Shown here: positions 23,056-37,400 of the stretch, one piece after another | Layout: each line of letters opens with the position of its first letter | Numbering within the stretch: the stretch's first letter is position 1 | Assembly: GCF_051020955.1 (NCBI RefSeq) | Contig: NW_027476336.1 | Location: 124,001-188,000, forward strand | Source of the DNA: Megalopta genalis | Taxonomy: Eukaryota; Arthropoda; Insecta; Hymenoptera; Halictidae | Reading direction: 5' to 3' | Length of the DNA stretch: 64,000 bases | Notes under the pieces: generated by a model | The model's database searches: none | Told to the model about the DNA's origin: nothing | What the model saw: only the letters and a program-made list of their open reading frames with translations | Position numbers and translations under genes: made by a program

Positions 23056-26000
23056 TGATTAAGCTTCACATCAAAGCGATGTAGATGGTTTGTTTCAAAT
23101 CCATGCGATACACAAGATTTAGATTCAAATCAATGCGATGTAGTAGGTTCAGCTTCAAATCCTTGCGATATAAGTGATATAGCTTCAAAAGCAGGAGGAA
23201 CAAACGAGGTAGCTTCAATTCCATGCGAAACAAATGACTTAGCTTCAAATCAATGCGAAGTAGAAGGCGTAGCTTCAAATCCATGCGAAACAAATGGTTT
23301 AGCTACAAATACTTGTGATATAAATTATTTAGCTACAACTGCATGCGAAACTAACGACTTAGCTTCAAATCCATGCGAAACACACGATTTATCTTCAAAT
23401 CAATGCGATGTAGAAGGTTTAGCTTCAAATCAATAAGAGGTAGATGGTTTAAATTCAAATCAATAGAATATAGAAGGTTTAGCTTCAAATAAATGCGATG
23501 TAGAAGGTTTAGCTTCAAATCCATACGACACACATGATTTAGATTCAAATCAATTCGAAGGACAAGGTTTAGATTCAAATCCATGCGAAACAAATGATTT
23601 AGCTTCAAATGAATGCGAAGTAGAAGGCTTGGCTTCAAATCCATGCAAAACAAATGGTTTAAATACAAATACTTGTGATATATATTATTTAGCTACAACT
23701 GCATGCGAAACGAACGAGTTAGCTTCAAATCCATGCGATACACATGATTTAGCTTCAAATCAATGCGATGTAGAAGGTTTATGTTCAAATCCACGCGAAA
23801 CAAATGATTTAGCTTCAAACACTTTGGGTATAAGTGATATAGCTTCAAATGCAGACTAATCAAACGAGTTAGCTTCAAAATCCACGCGATACACATGATT
23901 TAGCTTCAAATACTTGCGATATAAGTGATGTAGGTTCAACTGCAGGCGAAACGAACGAGTTAGCTTCAAATCCATGCGAAACACATGATTTAACTTCAAA
24001 TGAATGTGATGTAGAAGGTTTACCTTCAAATCCATGCGATACACAAGATTTAGCTTCAAATCAATGCGATGTAGTAGGTTCAGCTTCAAATCCATGCGAT
24101 ATAAGTGATATAGCTTCAAAAGCAGGAGGAACAAACGAGTTAGCTTCAAATCCATGCGAAACACATGATTTAGCTGCAAATCAATGCGATGTAGAAGGTT
24201 TAGCTTCAAATCCATGCGAAACAAATGATTTAGCTTCAAACACTTGTCGTGTAAGTGATATAGCTTCAAAAGAAGACTAATCAAACGAGTTAGCTTCAAA
24301 ATCCACGCGATACACATGATTTAGCTTCAAATACTAGCGATATAAGTGATGTAGATTCAACTGCAGGCGTATCGAACGAGCTAGTTTCAAATCCATGCGA
24401 AACACATGATTTAGCTTCAAATCAATTCGAAGGATAAGGCTTAGATTCAAATCCATGCGAAACAAATGATTTAGCTTCAAATGAATGCGAAGTAGAAGGC
24501 TTAGCTTCAAATCCATGCAAAACAAATGCTTTAGCTACAAATACTTGTGATATACATTATTTAGCTACAACTACATGCGAAACAAACGAGTTAGCTTCAA
24601 ATACATGCGATACACATGATTTAGCTTCAAATCAATGCGATGTAGAAGGTTTAGGTTCAAATCCATGCGAAACAAATGGTTTAGCTACAAATACTTGTGA
24701 TATAAATTATTTAGCTACAACTGCATGCGAAACTAACGACTTAGCTTCAAATCCATGCGAAACACACGATTTATCTTCAATCAATGCGATGTAGAAGATT
24801 TAGCTTCAAATCAATAAGAGGTAGATGGTTTAGCTTCAAATCAATAGAATATAGAAGGTTTAGCTTCAAATAAATGCGATGTAGAAGGTTTAGCTTCAAA
24901 TCCATACGACACACATGATTTAGATTCAAATCAATTCGAAGGACAAGGCTTAGATTCAAATCCATGCGAAACAAATGATTTAGCTTCAAATGAATGCGAA
25001 GTAGAAGGCTTGGCTTCAAATCCATGCAAAACAAATGGTTTAGCTTCAAATACTTGTGATATACATTATTTAGCTAGAACTGCATGCGAAACGAACGAGT
25101 TAGCTTCAAATCCATGCGATACACATGATTAGAGCTTCAAATCAATGCGATGTGGAAGGTTTAGCTTCAAATCCATGCGATACACAAGATTTAGATTCAA
25201 ATCAATGCGATGTAGTAGGTTCAGCTTCAAATCCATGCGACACATATGATTTAGCTTCAAATACTTGCGATATAAGTGATATAGCTTCAAAAGCTGTAGG
25301 AACAAACGAGGTAGCTTCAATTCCATGCGAGACACATGATTTAGCTTCAAATCAATACGATGTAGAAGGTTTAGCTTCATATCCATACGAAACACATGAT
25401 TTAGCTTCAAATCAATTCGAGGGACAAGGCTTAGATTCAAATCCATGCGAAACAAATAATTTAGCTTCAAATGAATGCGAAGTAGAAGGCTTAGCTTAAA
25501 ATCCATGCGAATCACATGGTTTAGCTTCAAATACTTGTGATATACGTTATTTAGATTTAACTGCATGCGCAACGAACGAGTTAGCTTCAAATCCATGCGA
25601 AACACATGATTTAGCTTCAAATGAATGCGAAGTAGAAGGCTTGGCTTCAAATCCATGCAAAACAAATGGTTTAAATACAAATACTTGTGATATACATTAT
25701 TTAGCTACAACTGCATGCGAATCGAACGAGTTAGCTTCAAATCCATGCGAAACACATGATTTAGCTTCAAATGAATGCGAAGTAGAAGGCTTGGCTTCAA
25801 ATCCATGCAAAACAAATGGTTTAAATACAAATACTTGTGATATACATTATTTAGCTACAACTGCATGCGTATCGAACGAGTTAGCTTCAAATCCATGCGA
25901 TACACATGATTTAGCTTCAAATCAATGCGATGTAGAAGGTTTATGTTCAAATCCACGCGAAACAAATGATTTAGCTTCAAACACTTTGGGTATAAGTGAT

Positions 26001-29000
26001 ATAGCGTCAAATGCAGACTAATCAAACGAGTTAGCTTCAAAATCCACGCGATACACATGATTTAGCTTCAAATACTTGCGATATAAGTGATGTAGGTTCA
26101 ACTGCAGGCGAAACGAACGAGTTAGCTTCAAATCCATGCGAAACACATGATTTAACTTCAAATGAATGTGATGTAGAAGGTTTACCTTCAAATCCATACG
26201 ATACACAAGATTTAGCTTCAAATCAATGCGATGTAGTAGGTTCAGCTTCAAATCCATGCGATATAAGCGATATAGCTTCAAAAGCAGGAGGAACAAACGA
26301 GTTAGCTTCAAATCCATGCGAAACACATGATTTAGCTGCAAATCAATGCGATGTAGAAGGTTTAGCTTCAAATCCATGCGAAACAAATGATTTAGCTTCA
26401 AACACTTGTCGTGTAAGTGATATAGCTTCAAATGAAGTCTAATCAAACGAGTTAGCTTCAAAATCCACGCGATACACATGATTTAGCTTCAAATACTAGC
26501 GATATAAGTGATGTAGATTCAACTGCAGGCGTATCGAACGAGTTAGTTTCAAATCCATGCGAAACACATGATTTAGCTTCAAATCAATTCGAAGGATAAG
26601 GCTTAGATTCAAATCCATGCGAAACAAATGATTTAGCTTCAATTGAATGCGAAGTAGAAGGCTTAGCTTCAAATCCATGCAAAACAAATGCTTTAGCTAC
26701 AAATACTTGTGATATACATTATTTAGCTACAACTACATGCGAAACAAACGAGTTAGCTTCAAATACATGCGATACACATGATTTAGCTTCAAATCAATGC
26801 GAAGTAGAAGGCGTAGCTTCAAATCCATGCGAAACAAATGGTTTAGCTACAAATACTTGTGATATAAATTATTTAGCTACAACTGCATGCGAAACTAACG
26901 ACTTAGCTTCAAATCCATGCGAAACACACGATTTATCTTCAAATCAATGCGATGTAGAAGGTTTAGCTTCAAATCAATAAGAGGTAGATGGTTTAAATTC
27001 AAATCAATAGAATATAGAAGGTTTAGCTTCAAATAAATGCGATGTAGAAGGTTTAGCTTCAAATCCATACGACACACATGATTTAGATTCAAATCAATTC
27101 GAAGGACAAGGTTTAGATTCAAATCCATGCGAAACAAATGATTTAGCTTCAAATGAATGCGAAGTAGAAGGCTTGGCTTCAAATCCATGCAAAACAAATG
27201 GTTTAGCTACAAATACTTGTGATATACATCATTTAGCTACAACTGCATGCTAAACGGACGAGTTAGCTTCAAATCCATGCGATACACATGATTTAGATTC
27301 AATTCAATGCGATGTAGAAGGTTTAGCTTCAAATCCATACGAAACACATGATTTAGCTTCAAATCAATTCGAAGGACAATGCTTAGATTCAAATCCATGC
27401 GAAACAAATGATTTAGCTTCAAATGAATGCGAAGTAGAAGGCTTGGCTTCAAATCCATGCAAAACAAATGGTTTAGCTACAAATACTTGTGATATACATC
27501 ATTTAGCTACAACTGCATGCTAAACGGACGAGTTAGCTTCAAATCCATGCGATACACATGATTTAGATTCAATTCAATGCGATGTAGAAGGTTTAGCTTC
27601 AAATCCATACGAAACACATGATTTAGCTTCAAATCAATTCGAAGGACAATGCTTAGATTCAAATCCATGCGAAACAAATGATTTAGCTTCAAATGAATGC
27701 GAAGTAGAAGGCTTAGCTTCAAATCCATGCAAAACAAATGGTTTAGCTACAAATACTTGTGATATACATTATTTAGCTACAACTGCATGCGAAACAAACG
27801 AGATAGCTTCAAATCCATGCTATATAGATGATTTAGCTTCAAATCAATGCGATGTAGAAGGTTTAGCTTCAAATCCATACGATACACAAAATTTAGCTTC
27901 AAATCAATGCCATGTAGTAGGTTCAGATTCAAATCCATACCAAACACATGATTTATATTCAAATCCATGGGATGTAGAAGGTTTACTTCAAATCCATGCG
28001 GAACACATTATTTAGCTGCAAATAGGTGCGAAGTAGAAGGCTCGGGTTCAAATCAATGCGAATCAAATGGTTCATCTTCAAATACTTGTGAAAGACATGA
28101 TTTAGCTTCAACTGCATGCGAAACACATGATTTAGCTGCAAATCAATGCGATGAAGAAGGTTTAGCTTCAAATCCATGCGATACAAATGATTTAGCTTCA
28201 AATGAATGCGAAGTAGAAGGCTTAGCTTCAAATCCATGCAAAACAAATGGTTTAGCTACAAATACTTGTGATATACATCATTTAGCTACAACTGCATGCT
28301 AAACGAACGAGTTAGCTTCAAATCCATGCGATACACATGATTTAGCTTCAAATCAATGCGATGTAGAAGGTTTAGCTACAAATCCATGCCATACACAAGA
28401 TTTAGCTTCAAATCAATGCGATGTAGTAGGTTCAGCTTCAAATCCATGCGAAACAAATGATTTAGCTTCAAACACTTGGGGTATAAGTGATATAGCTTCA
28501 AAAGCTGTAGGAACAAACGAGGTAGCTTCAAATCCATGCGAAACACATGATTCAGCTGCAAATCAATGCGATGTAGAAGGTTTAGCTACAAATCCATGCG
28601 AGACACATTATTTAGCTGCAAATCAGTGCGAAGTAGAAGGCTCGGGTTCAAATCAATGCGATACAATTGGTTCATATTCAAATACTTGTGAAAGACATGA
28701 TTTAGCTTCAACTGCATGCGAAACACATGATTTAGCTTCAAATCAATGCGATGTAGAAGGTTTTGCTTCAAATCCACGCGAAACAGATGATTTAGCTTCA
28801 ATCACTTGGGGTATAAGTGATATAGCTTCAAATGCAGACTAATCAAACGAGTTAGCTTAAAAATCAACGCGATACACATGATTTATCTTCAAACACTTGC
28901 GATATAAGTGATGTAGATTCAACTGCAGGCAAAACGAACGAGTTAGCTTCAAATCCATGCGAAACACATGATATAGCTGCTAATCAATGTGATGTAGAAG

Positions 29001-29178
29001 GTTTAGCTTCAAATCCATGCGATACACAAGATTTAGCTTCAAATCAATGCGATGTAGAAGGTTCAGCTTCAAATCCATGCGACACATATGATTTAGCTTC
29101 AAATACTTGCGATATAAGTGATATAGCTTCAAAAGCTGGAGGAACAAACGAGGTAGCTTCAAATCCATGCGAAACACA
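23056..29178. repeat. Large HOR, copy C (6,123 bp)
   Basis: Near-identical to copy B, including both nested duplications (25,594-25,893 and 27,244-27,783) and the ATGATTAGAGCTTC marker at 25,125. The few differences I saw include the lost base near 24,781, CCATACGAC for CCACACGAC (B at 20,945), and CAATGCGAAG for CAATGAGAAG near 23,250. Confidence 0.93.
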
Positions 29179-32100
29179 TGATTAAGCTTCACATCAAAGC
29201 GATGTAGATGGTTTGTTTCAAATCCATGCGATACACAAGATTTAGATTCAAATCAATGCGATGTAGTAGGTTCAGCTTCAAATCCTTGCGATATAAGTGA
29301 TATAGCTTCAAAAGCAGGAGGAACAAACGAGGTAGCTTCAATTCCATGCGAAACAAATGACTTAGCTTCAAATCAATGCGAAGTAGAAGGCGTAGCTTCA
29401 AATCCATGCGAAACAAATGGTTTAGCTACAAATACTTGTGATATAAATTATTTAGCTACAACTGCATGCGAAACTAACGACTTAGCTTCAAATCCATGCG
29501 AAACACACGATTTATCTTCAAATCAATGCGATGTAGAAGGTTTAGCTTCAAATCAATAAGAGGTAGATGGTTTAAATTCAAATCAATAGAATATAGAAGG
29601 TTTAGCTTCAAATAAATGCGATGTAGAAGGTTTAGCTTCAAATCCATACGACACACATGATTTAGATTCAAATCAATTCGAAGGACAAGGTTTAGATTCA
29701 AATCCATGCGAAACAAATGATTTAGCTTCAAATGAATGCGAAGTAGAAGGCTTGGCTTCAAATCCATGCAAAACAAATGGTTTAAATACAAATACTTGTG
29801 ATATATATTATTTAGCTACAACTGCATGCGAAACGAACGAGTTAGCTTCAAATCCATGCGATACACATGATTTAGCTTCAAATCAATGCGATGTAGAAGG
29901 TTTATGTTCAAATCCACGCGAAACAAATGATTTAGCTTCAAACACTTTGGGTATAAGTGATATAGCTTCAAATGCAGACTAATCAAACGAGTTAGCTTCA
30001 AAATCCACGCGATACACATGATTTAGCTTCAAATACTTGCGATATAAGTGATGTAGGTTCAACTGCAGGCGAAACGAACGAGTTAGCTTCAAATCCATGC
30101 GAAACACATGATTTAACTTCAAATGAATGTGATGTAGAAGGTTTACCTTCAAATCCATGCGATACACAAGATTTAGCTTCAAATCAATGCGATGTAGTAG
30201 GTTCAGCTTCAAATCCATGCGATATAAGTGATATAGCTTCAAAAGCAGGAGGAACAAACGAGTTAGCTTCAAATCCATGCGAAACACATGATTTAGCTGC
30301 AAATCAATGCGATGTAGAAGGTTTAGCTTCAAATCCATGCGAAACAAATGATTTAGCTTCAAACACTTGTCGTGTAAGTGATATAGCTTCAAAAGAAGAC
30401 TAATCAAACGAGTTAGCTTCAAAATCCACGCGATACACATGATTTAGCTTCAAATACTAGCGATATAAGTGATGTAGATTCAACTGCAGGCGTATCGAAC
30501 GAGCTAGTTTCAAATCCATGCGAAACACATGATTTAGCTTCAAATCAATTCGAAGGATAAGGCTTAGATTCAAATCCATGCGAAACAAATGATTTAGCTT
30601 CAAATGAATGCGAAGTAGAAGGCTTAGCTTCAAATCCATGCAAAACAAATGCTTTAGCTACAAATACTTGTGATATACATTATTTAGCTACAACTACATG
30701 CGAAACAAACGAGTTAGCTTCAAATACATGCGATACACATGATTTAGCTTCAAATCAATGCGATGTAGAAGGTTTAGGTTCAAATCCATGCGAAACAAAT
30801 GGTTTAGCTACAAATACTTGTGATATAAATTATTTAGCTACAACTGCATGCGAAACTAACGACTTAGCTTCAAATCCATGCGAAACACACGATTTATCTT
30901 CAATCAATGCGATGTAGAAGATTTAGCTTCAAATCAATAAGAGGTAGATGGTTTAGCTTCAAATCAATAGAATATAGAAGGTTTAGCTTCAAATAAATGC
31001 GATGTAGAAGGTTTAGCTTCAAATCCATACGACACACATGATTTAGATTCAAATCAATTCGAAGGACAAGGCTTAGATTCAAATCCATGCGAAACAAATG
31101 ATTTAGCTTCAAATGAATGCGAAGTAGAAGGCTTGGCTTCAAATCCATGCAAAACAAATGGTTTAGCTTCAAATACTTGTGATATACATTATTTAGCTAG
31201 AACTGCATGCGAAACGAACGAGTTAGCTTCAAATCCATGCGATACACATGATTAGAGCTTCAAATCAATGCGATGTGGAAGGTTTAGCTTCAAATCCATG
31301 CGATACACAAGATTTAGATTCAAATCAATGCGATGTAGTAGGTTCAGCTTCAAATCCATGCGACACATATGATTTAGCTTCAAATACTTGCGATATAAGT
31401 GATATAGCTTCAAAAGCTGTAGGAACAAACGAGGTAGCTTCAATTCCATGCGAGACACATGATTTAGCTTCAAATCAATACGATGTAGAAGGTTTAGCTT
31501 CATATCCATACGAAACACATGATTTAGCTTCAAATCAATTCGAAGGACAAGGCTTAGATTCAAATCCATGCGAAACAAATGATTTAGCTTCAAATGAATG
31601 CGAAGTAGAAGGATTAGCTTAAAATCATGCGAATCACATGGTTTAGCTTCAAATACTTGTGATATACGTTATTTAGATTTAACTGCATGCGCAACGAACG
31701 AGTTAGCTTCAAATCCATGCGAAACACATGATTTAGCTTCAAATGAATGCGAAGTAGAAGGCTTGGCTTCAAATCCATGCAAAACAAATGGTTTAAATAC
31801 AAATACTTGTGATATACATTATTTAGCTACAACTGCATGCGAATCGAACGAGTTAGCTTCAAATCCATGCGAAACACATGATTTAGCTTCAAATGAATGC
31901 GATGTAGAAGGTTTATGTTCAAATCCACGCGAAACAAATGATTTAGCTTCAAACACTTTGGGTATAAGTGATATAGCTTCAAATGCAGACTAATCAAACG
32001 AGTTAGCTTCAAAATCCACGCGATGCACATGATTTAGCTTCAAATACTTGCGATATAAGTGATGTAGGTTCAACTGCAGGCGAAACGAACGAGTTAGCTT

Positions 32101-34491
32101 CAAATCCATGCGAAACACATGATTTAAATTCAAATGAATGTGATGTAGAAGGTTTACCTTCAAATCCATGCGATACACAAGATTTAGCTTCAAATCAATG
32201 CGATGTAGTAGGTTCAGCTTCAAATCCATGCGATATAAGTGATATAGCTTCAAAAGCAGGAGGAACAAACGAGTTAGCTTCAAATCCATGCGAAACACAT
32301 GATTTAGCTGCAAATCAATGCGATGTAGAAGGTTTAGCTTCAAATCCATGCGAAACAAATGATTTAGCTTCAAACACTTGTCGTGTAAGTGATATAGCTT
32401 CAAATGAAGTCTAATCAAACGAGTTAGCTTCAAAATCCACGCGATACACATGATTTAGCTTCAAATACTAGCGATATAAGTGATGTAGATTCAACTGCAG
32501 GCGTATCGAACGAGTTAGTTTCAAATCCATGCGAAACACATGATTTAGCTTCAAATCAATTCGAAGGATAAGGCTTAGATTCAAATCCATGCGAAACAAA
32601 TGATTTAGCTTCAATTGAATGCGAAGTAGAAGGCTTAGCTTCAAATCCATGCAAAACAAATGCTTTAGCTACAAATACTTGTGATATACATTATTTAGCT
32701 ACAACTACATGCGAAACAAACGAGTTAGCTTCAAATACATGCGATACACATGATTTAGCTTCAAATCAATGCGAAGTAGAAGGCGTAGCTTCAAATCCAT
32801 GCGAAACAAATGGTTTAGCTACAAATACTTGTGATATAAATTATTTAGCTACAACTGCATGCGAAACTAACGACTTAGCTTCAAATCCATGCGAAACACA
32901 CGATTTATCTTCAAATCAATGCGATGTAGAAGGTTTAGCTTCAAATCAATAAGAGGTAGATGGTTTAAATTCAAATCAATAGAATATAGAAGGTTTAGCT
33001 TCAAATAAATGCGATGTAGAAGGTTTAGCTTCAAATCCATACGACACACATGATTTAGATTCAAATCAATTCGAAGGACAAGGTTTAGATTCAAATCCAT
33101 GCGAAACAAATGATTTAGCTTCAAATGAATGCGAAGTAGAAGGCTTGGCTTCAAATCCATGCAAAACAAATGGTTTAGCTACAAATACTTGTGATATACA
33201 TCATTTAGCTACAACTGCATGCTAAACGAACGAGTTAGCTTCAAATCCATGCGATACACATGATTTAGCTTCAAATCAATGCGATGTAGAAGGTTTAGCT
33301 ACAAATCCATGCCATACACAAGATTTAGCTTCAAATCAATTCGAAGGACAAGGCTTAGGTTCAAATCCATGCGAAACAAATGATTTAGCTTCAAATGAAT
33401 GCGAAGTAGAAGGCTTAGCTTCAAATCCATGCAAAACAAATGGTTTAGCTACAAATACTTGTGATATACATCATTTAGCTACAACTGCATGCTAAACGGA
33501 CGAGTTAGCTTCAAATCCATGCGATACACATGATTTAGATTCAATTCAATGCGATGTAGAAGGTTTAGCTTCAAATCCATACGAAACACATGATTTAGCT
33601 TCAAATCAATTCGAAGGACAACGCTTAGATTCAAATCCATGCGAAACAAATGATTTAGCTTCAAATGAATGCGAAGTAGAAGGCTTAGCTTCAAATCCAT
33701 GCAAAACAAATGGTTTAGCTACAAATACTTGTGATATACATCATTTAGCTACAACTGCATGCTAAACGAACGAGTTAGCTTCAAATCCATGCGAAACACA
33801 TGATTCAGCTGCAAATCAATGCGATGTAGAAGGTTTAGCTACAAATCCATGCGAGACACATTATTTAGCTGCAAATCAGTGCGAAGTAGAAGGCTCGGGT
33901 TCAAATCAATGCGATACAATTGGTTCATATTCAAATACTTGTGAAAGACATGATTTAGCTTCAACTGCATGCGAAACACATGATTTAGCTTCAAATCAAT
34001 GCGATGTAGAAGGTTTTGCTTCAAATCCACGCGAAACAGATGATTTAGCTTCAAACACTTGGGGTATAAGTGATATAGCTTCAAATGCAGACTAATCAAA
34101 CGAGTTAGCTTAAAAATCAACGCGATACACATGATTTATCTTCAAACACTTGCGATATAAGTGATGTAGATTCAACTGCAGGCAAAACGAACGAGTTAGC
34201 TTCAAATCCATGCGAAACACATGATATAGCTGCTAATCAATGTGATGTAGTAGGTTTAGCTTCAAATCCATGCGATACACAAGATTTAGCTTCAAATCAA
34301 TGCGATGTAGAAGGTTCAGCTTCAAATCCATGCGACACATATGATTTAGCTTCAAATACTTGCGATATAAGTGATATAGCTTCAAAAGCTGGAGGAACAA
34401 ACGAGGTAGCTTCAAATCCATGCGAAACAAATGACTTAGCTTCAAATCAATGCGAAGTAGAAGGCGTAGCTTCAAATCCATGCGAAACACA
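29179..34491. repeat. Large HOR, copy D (5,313 bp)
   Basis: Shorter than copy C by exactly 810 bp (27 units). The marker ATGATTAGAGCTTC is at 31,248. The 150-bp duplication is single here, the 270-bp duplication is replaced by a CAAGGCTTAGGTTC unit block, and a one-base deletion near 31,624 (AAAATCATGCGAATC) is private to it. Near 34,421-34,490 it has two extra units before the boundary marker. It is a recombinant of the copy A and copy B/C forms. Confidence 0.9.
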
Positions 34492-37400
34492 TGATTAAGC
34501 TTCACATCAAAGCGATGTAGATGGTTTGTTTCAAATCCATGCGATACACAAGATTTAGATTCAAATCAATGCGATGTAGTAGGTTCAGCTTCAAATCCTT
34601 GCGATATAAGTGATATAGCTTCAAAAGCAGGAGGAACAAACGAGGTAGCTTCAATTCCATGCGAAACAAATGACTTAGCTTCAAATCAATGCGAAGTAGA
34701 AGGCGTAGCTTCAAATCCATGCGAAACAAATGGTTTAGCTACAAATACTTGTGATATAAATTATTTAGCTACAACTGCATGCGAAACTAACGACTTAGCT
34801 TCAAATCCATGCGAAACACACGATTTATCTTCAAATCAATGCGATGTAGAAGGTTTAGCTTCAAATCAATAAGAGGTAGATGGTTTAAATTCAAATCAAT
34901 AGAATATAGAAGGTTTAGCTTCAAATAAATGCGATGTAGAAGGTTTAGCTTCAAATCCATACGACACACATGATTTAGATTCAAATCAATTCGAAGGACA
35001 AGGTTTAGATTCAAATCCATGCGAAACAAATGATTTAGCTTCAAATGAATGCGAAGTAGAAGGCTTGGCTTCAAATCCATGCAAAACAAATGGTTTAAAT
35101 ACAAATACTTGTGATATATATTATTTAGCTACAACTGCATGCGAAACGAACGAGTTAGCTTCAAATCCATGCGATACACATGATTTAGCTTCAAATCAAT
35201 GCGATGTAGAAGGTTTATGTTCAAATCCACGCGAAACAAATGATTTAGCTTCAAACACTTTGGGTATAAGTGATATAGCTTCAAATGCAGACTAATCAAA
35301 CGAGTTAGCTTCAAAATCCACGCGATACACATGATTTAGCTTCAAATACTTGCGATATAAGTGATGTAGGTTCAACTGCAGGCGAAACGAACGAGTTAGC
35401 TTCAAATCCATGCGAAACACATGATTTAACTTCAAATGAATGTGATGTAGAAGGTTTACCTTCAAATCCATGCGATACACAAGATTTAGCTTCAAATCAA
35501 TGCGATGTAGTAGGTTCAGCTTCAAATCCATGCGATATAAGTGATATAGCTTCAAAAGCAGGAGGAACAAACGAGTTAGCTTCAAATCCATGCGAAACAC
35601 ATGATTTAGCTGCAAATCAATGCGATGTAGAAGGTTTAGCTTCAAATCCATGCGAAACAAATGATTTAGCTTCAAACACTTGTCGTGTAAGTGATATAGC
35701 TTCAAAAGAAGACTAATCAAACGAGTTAGCTTCAAAATCCACGCGATACACATGATTTAGCTTCAAATACTAGCGATATAAGTGATGTAGATTCAACTGC
35801 AGGCGTATCGAACGAGCTAGTTTCAAATCCATGCGAAACACATGATTTAGCTTCAAATCAATTCGAAGGATAAGGCTTAGATTCAAATCCATGCGAAACA
35901 AATGATTTAGCTTCAAATGAATGCGAAGTAGAAGGCTTAGCTTCAAATCCATGCAAAACAAATGCTTTAGCTACAAATACTTGTGATATACATTATTTAG
36001 CTACAACTACATGCGAAACAAACGAGTTAGCTTCAAATACATGCGATACACATGATTTAGCTTCAAATCAATGCGATGTAGAAGGTTTAGGTTCAAATCC
36101 ATGCGAAACAAATGGTTTAGCTACAAATACTTGTGATATAAATTATTTAGCTACAACTGCATGCGAAACTAACGACTTAGCTTCAAATCCATGCGAAACA
36201 CACGATTTATCTTCAATCAATGCGATGTAGAAGATTTAGCTTCAAATCAATAAGAGGTAGATGGTTTAGCTTCAAATCAATAGAATATAGAAGGTTTAGC
36301 TTCAAATAAATGCGATGTAGAAGGTTTAGCTTCAAATCCATACGACACACATGATTTAGATTCAAATCAATTCGAAGGACAAGGCTTAGATTCAAATCCA
36401 TGCGAAACAAATGATTTAGCTTCAAATGAATGCGAAGTAGAAGGCTTGGCTTCAAATCCATGCAAAACAAATGGTTTAGCTTCAAATACTTGTGATATAC
36501 ATTATTTAGCTAGAACTGCATGCGAAACGAACGAGTTAGCTTCAAATCCATGCGATACACATGATTAGAGCTTCAAATCAATGCGATGTGGAAGGTTTAG
36601 CTTCAAATCCATGCGATACACAAGATTTAGATTCAAATCAATGCGATGTAGTAGGTTCAGCTTCAAATCCATGCGACACATATGATTTAGCTTCAAATAC
36701 TTGCGATATAAGTGATATAGCTTCAAAAGCTGTAGGAACAAACGAGGTAGCTTCAATTCCATGCGAGACACATGATTTAGCTTCAAATCAGTACGATGTA
36801 GAAGGTTTAGCTTCATATCCATACGAAACACATGATTTAGCTTCAAATCAATTCGAAGGACAAGGCTTAGATTCAAATCCATGCGAAACAAATGATTTAG
36901 CTTCAAATGAATGCGAAGTAGAAGGCTTAGCTTAAAATCCATGCGAATCACATGGTTTAGCTTCAAATACTTGTGATATACGTTATTTAGATTTAACTGC
37001 ATGCGCAACGAACGAGTTAGCTTCAAATCCATGCGAAACACATGATTTAGCTTCAAATGAATGCGAAGTAGAAGGCTTGGCTTCAAATCCATGCAAAACA
37101 AATGGTTTAAATACAAATACTTGTGATATACATTATTTAGCTACAACTGCATGCGAATCGAACGAGTTAGCTTCAAATCCATGCGAAACACATGATTTAA
37201 CTTCAAATGAATGTGATGTAGAAGGTTTACCTTCAAATCCATGCGATACACAAGATTTAGCTTCAAATCAATGCGATGTAGTAGGTTCAGCTTCAAATCC
37301 ATGCGATATAAGTGATATAGCTTCAAAAGCAGGAGGAACAAACGAGTTAGCTTCAAATCCATGCGAAACACATGATTTAGCTGCAAATCAATGCGATGTA

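Noticed and set aside
23670..23690. TATA-like sequences (GATATATATTATT) and AATAAA (in CAAATAAATGCG) as promoter and polyadenylation signals
   Set aside because: Both are unit variants copied with the HOR and lie at no consistent position relative to an open frame.
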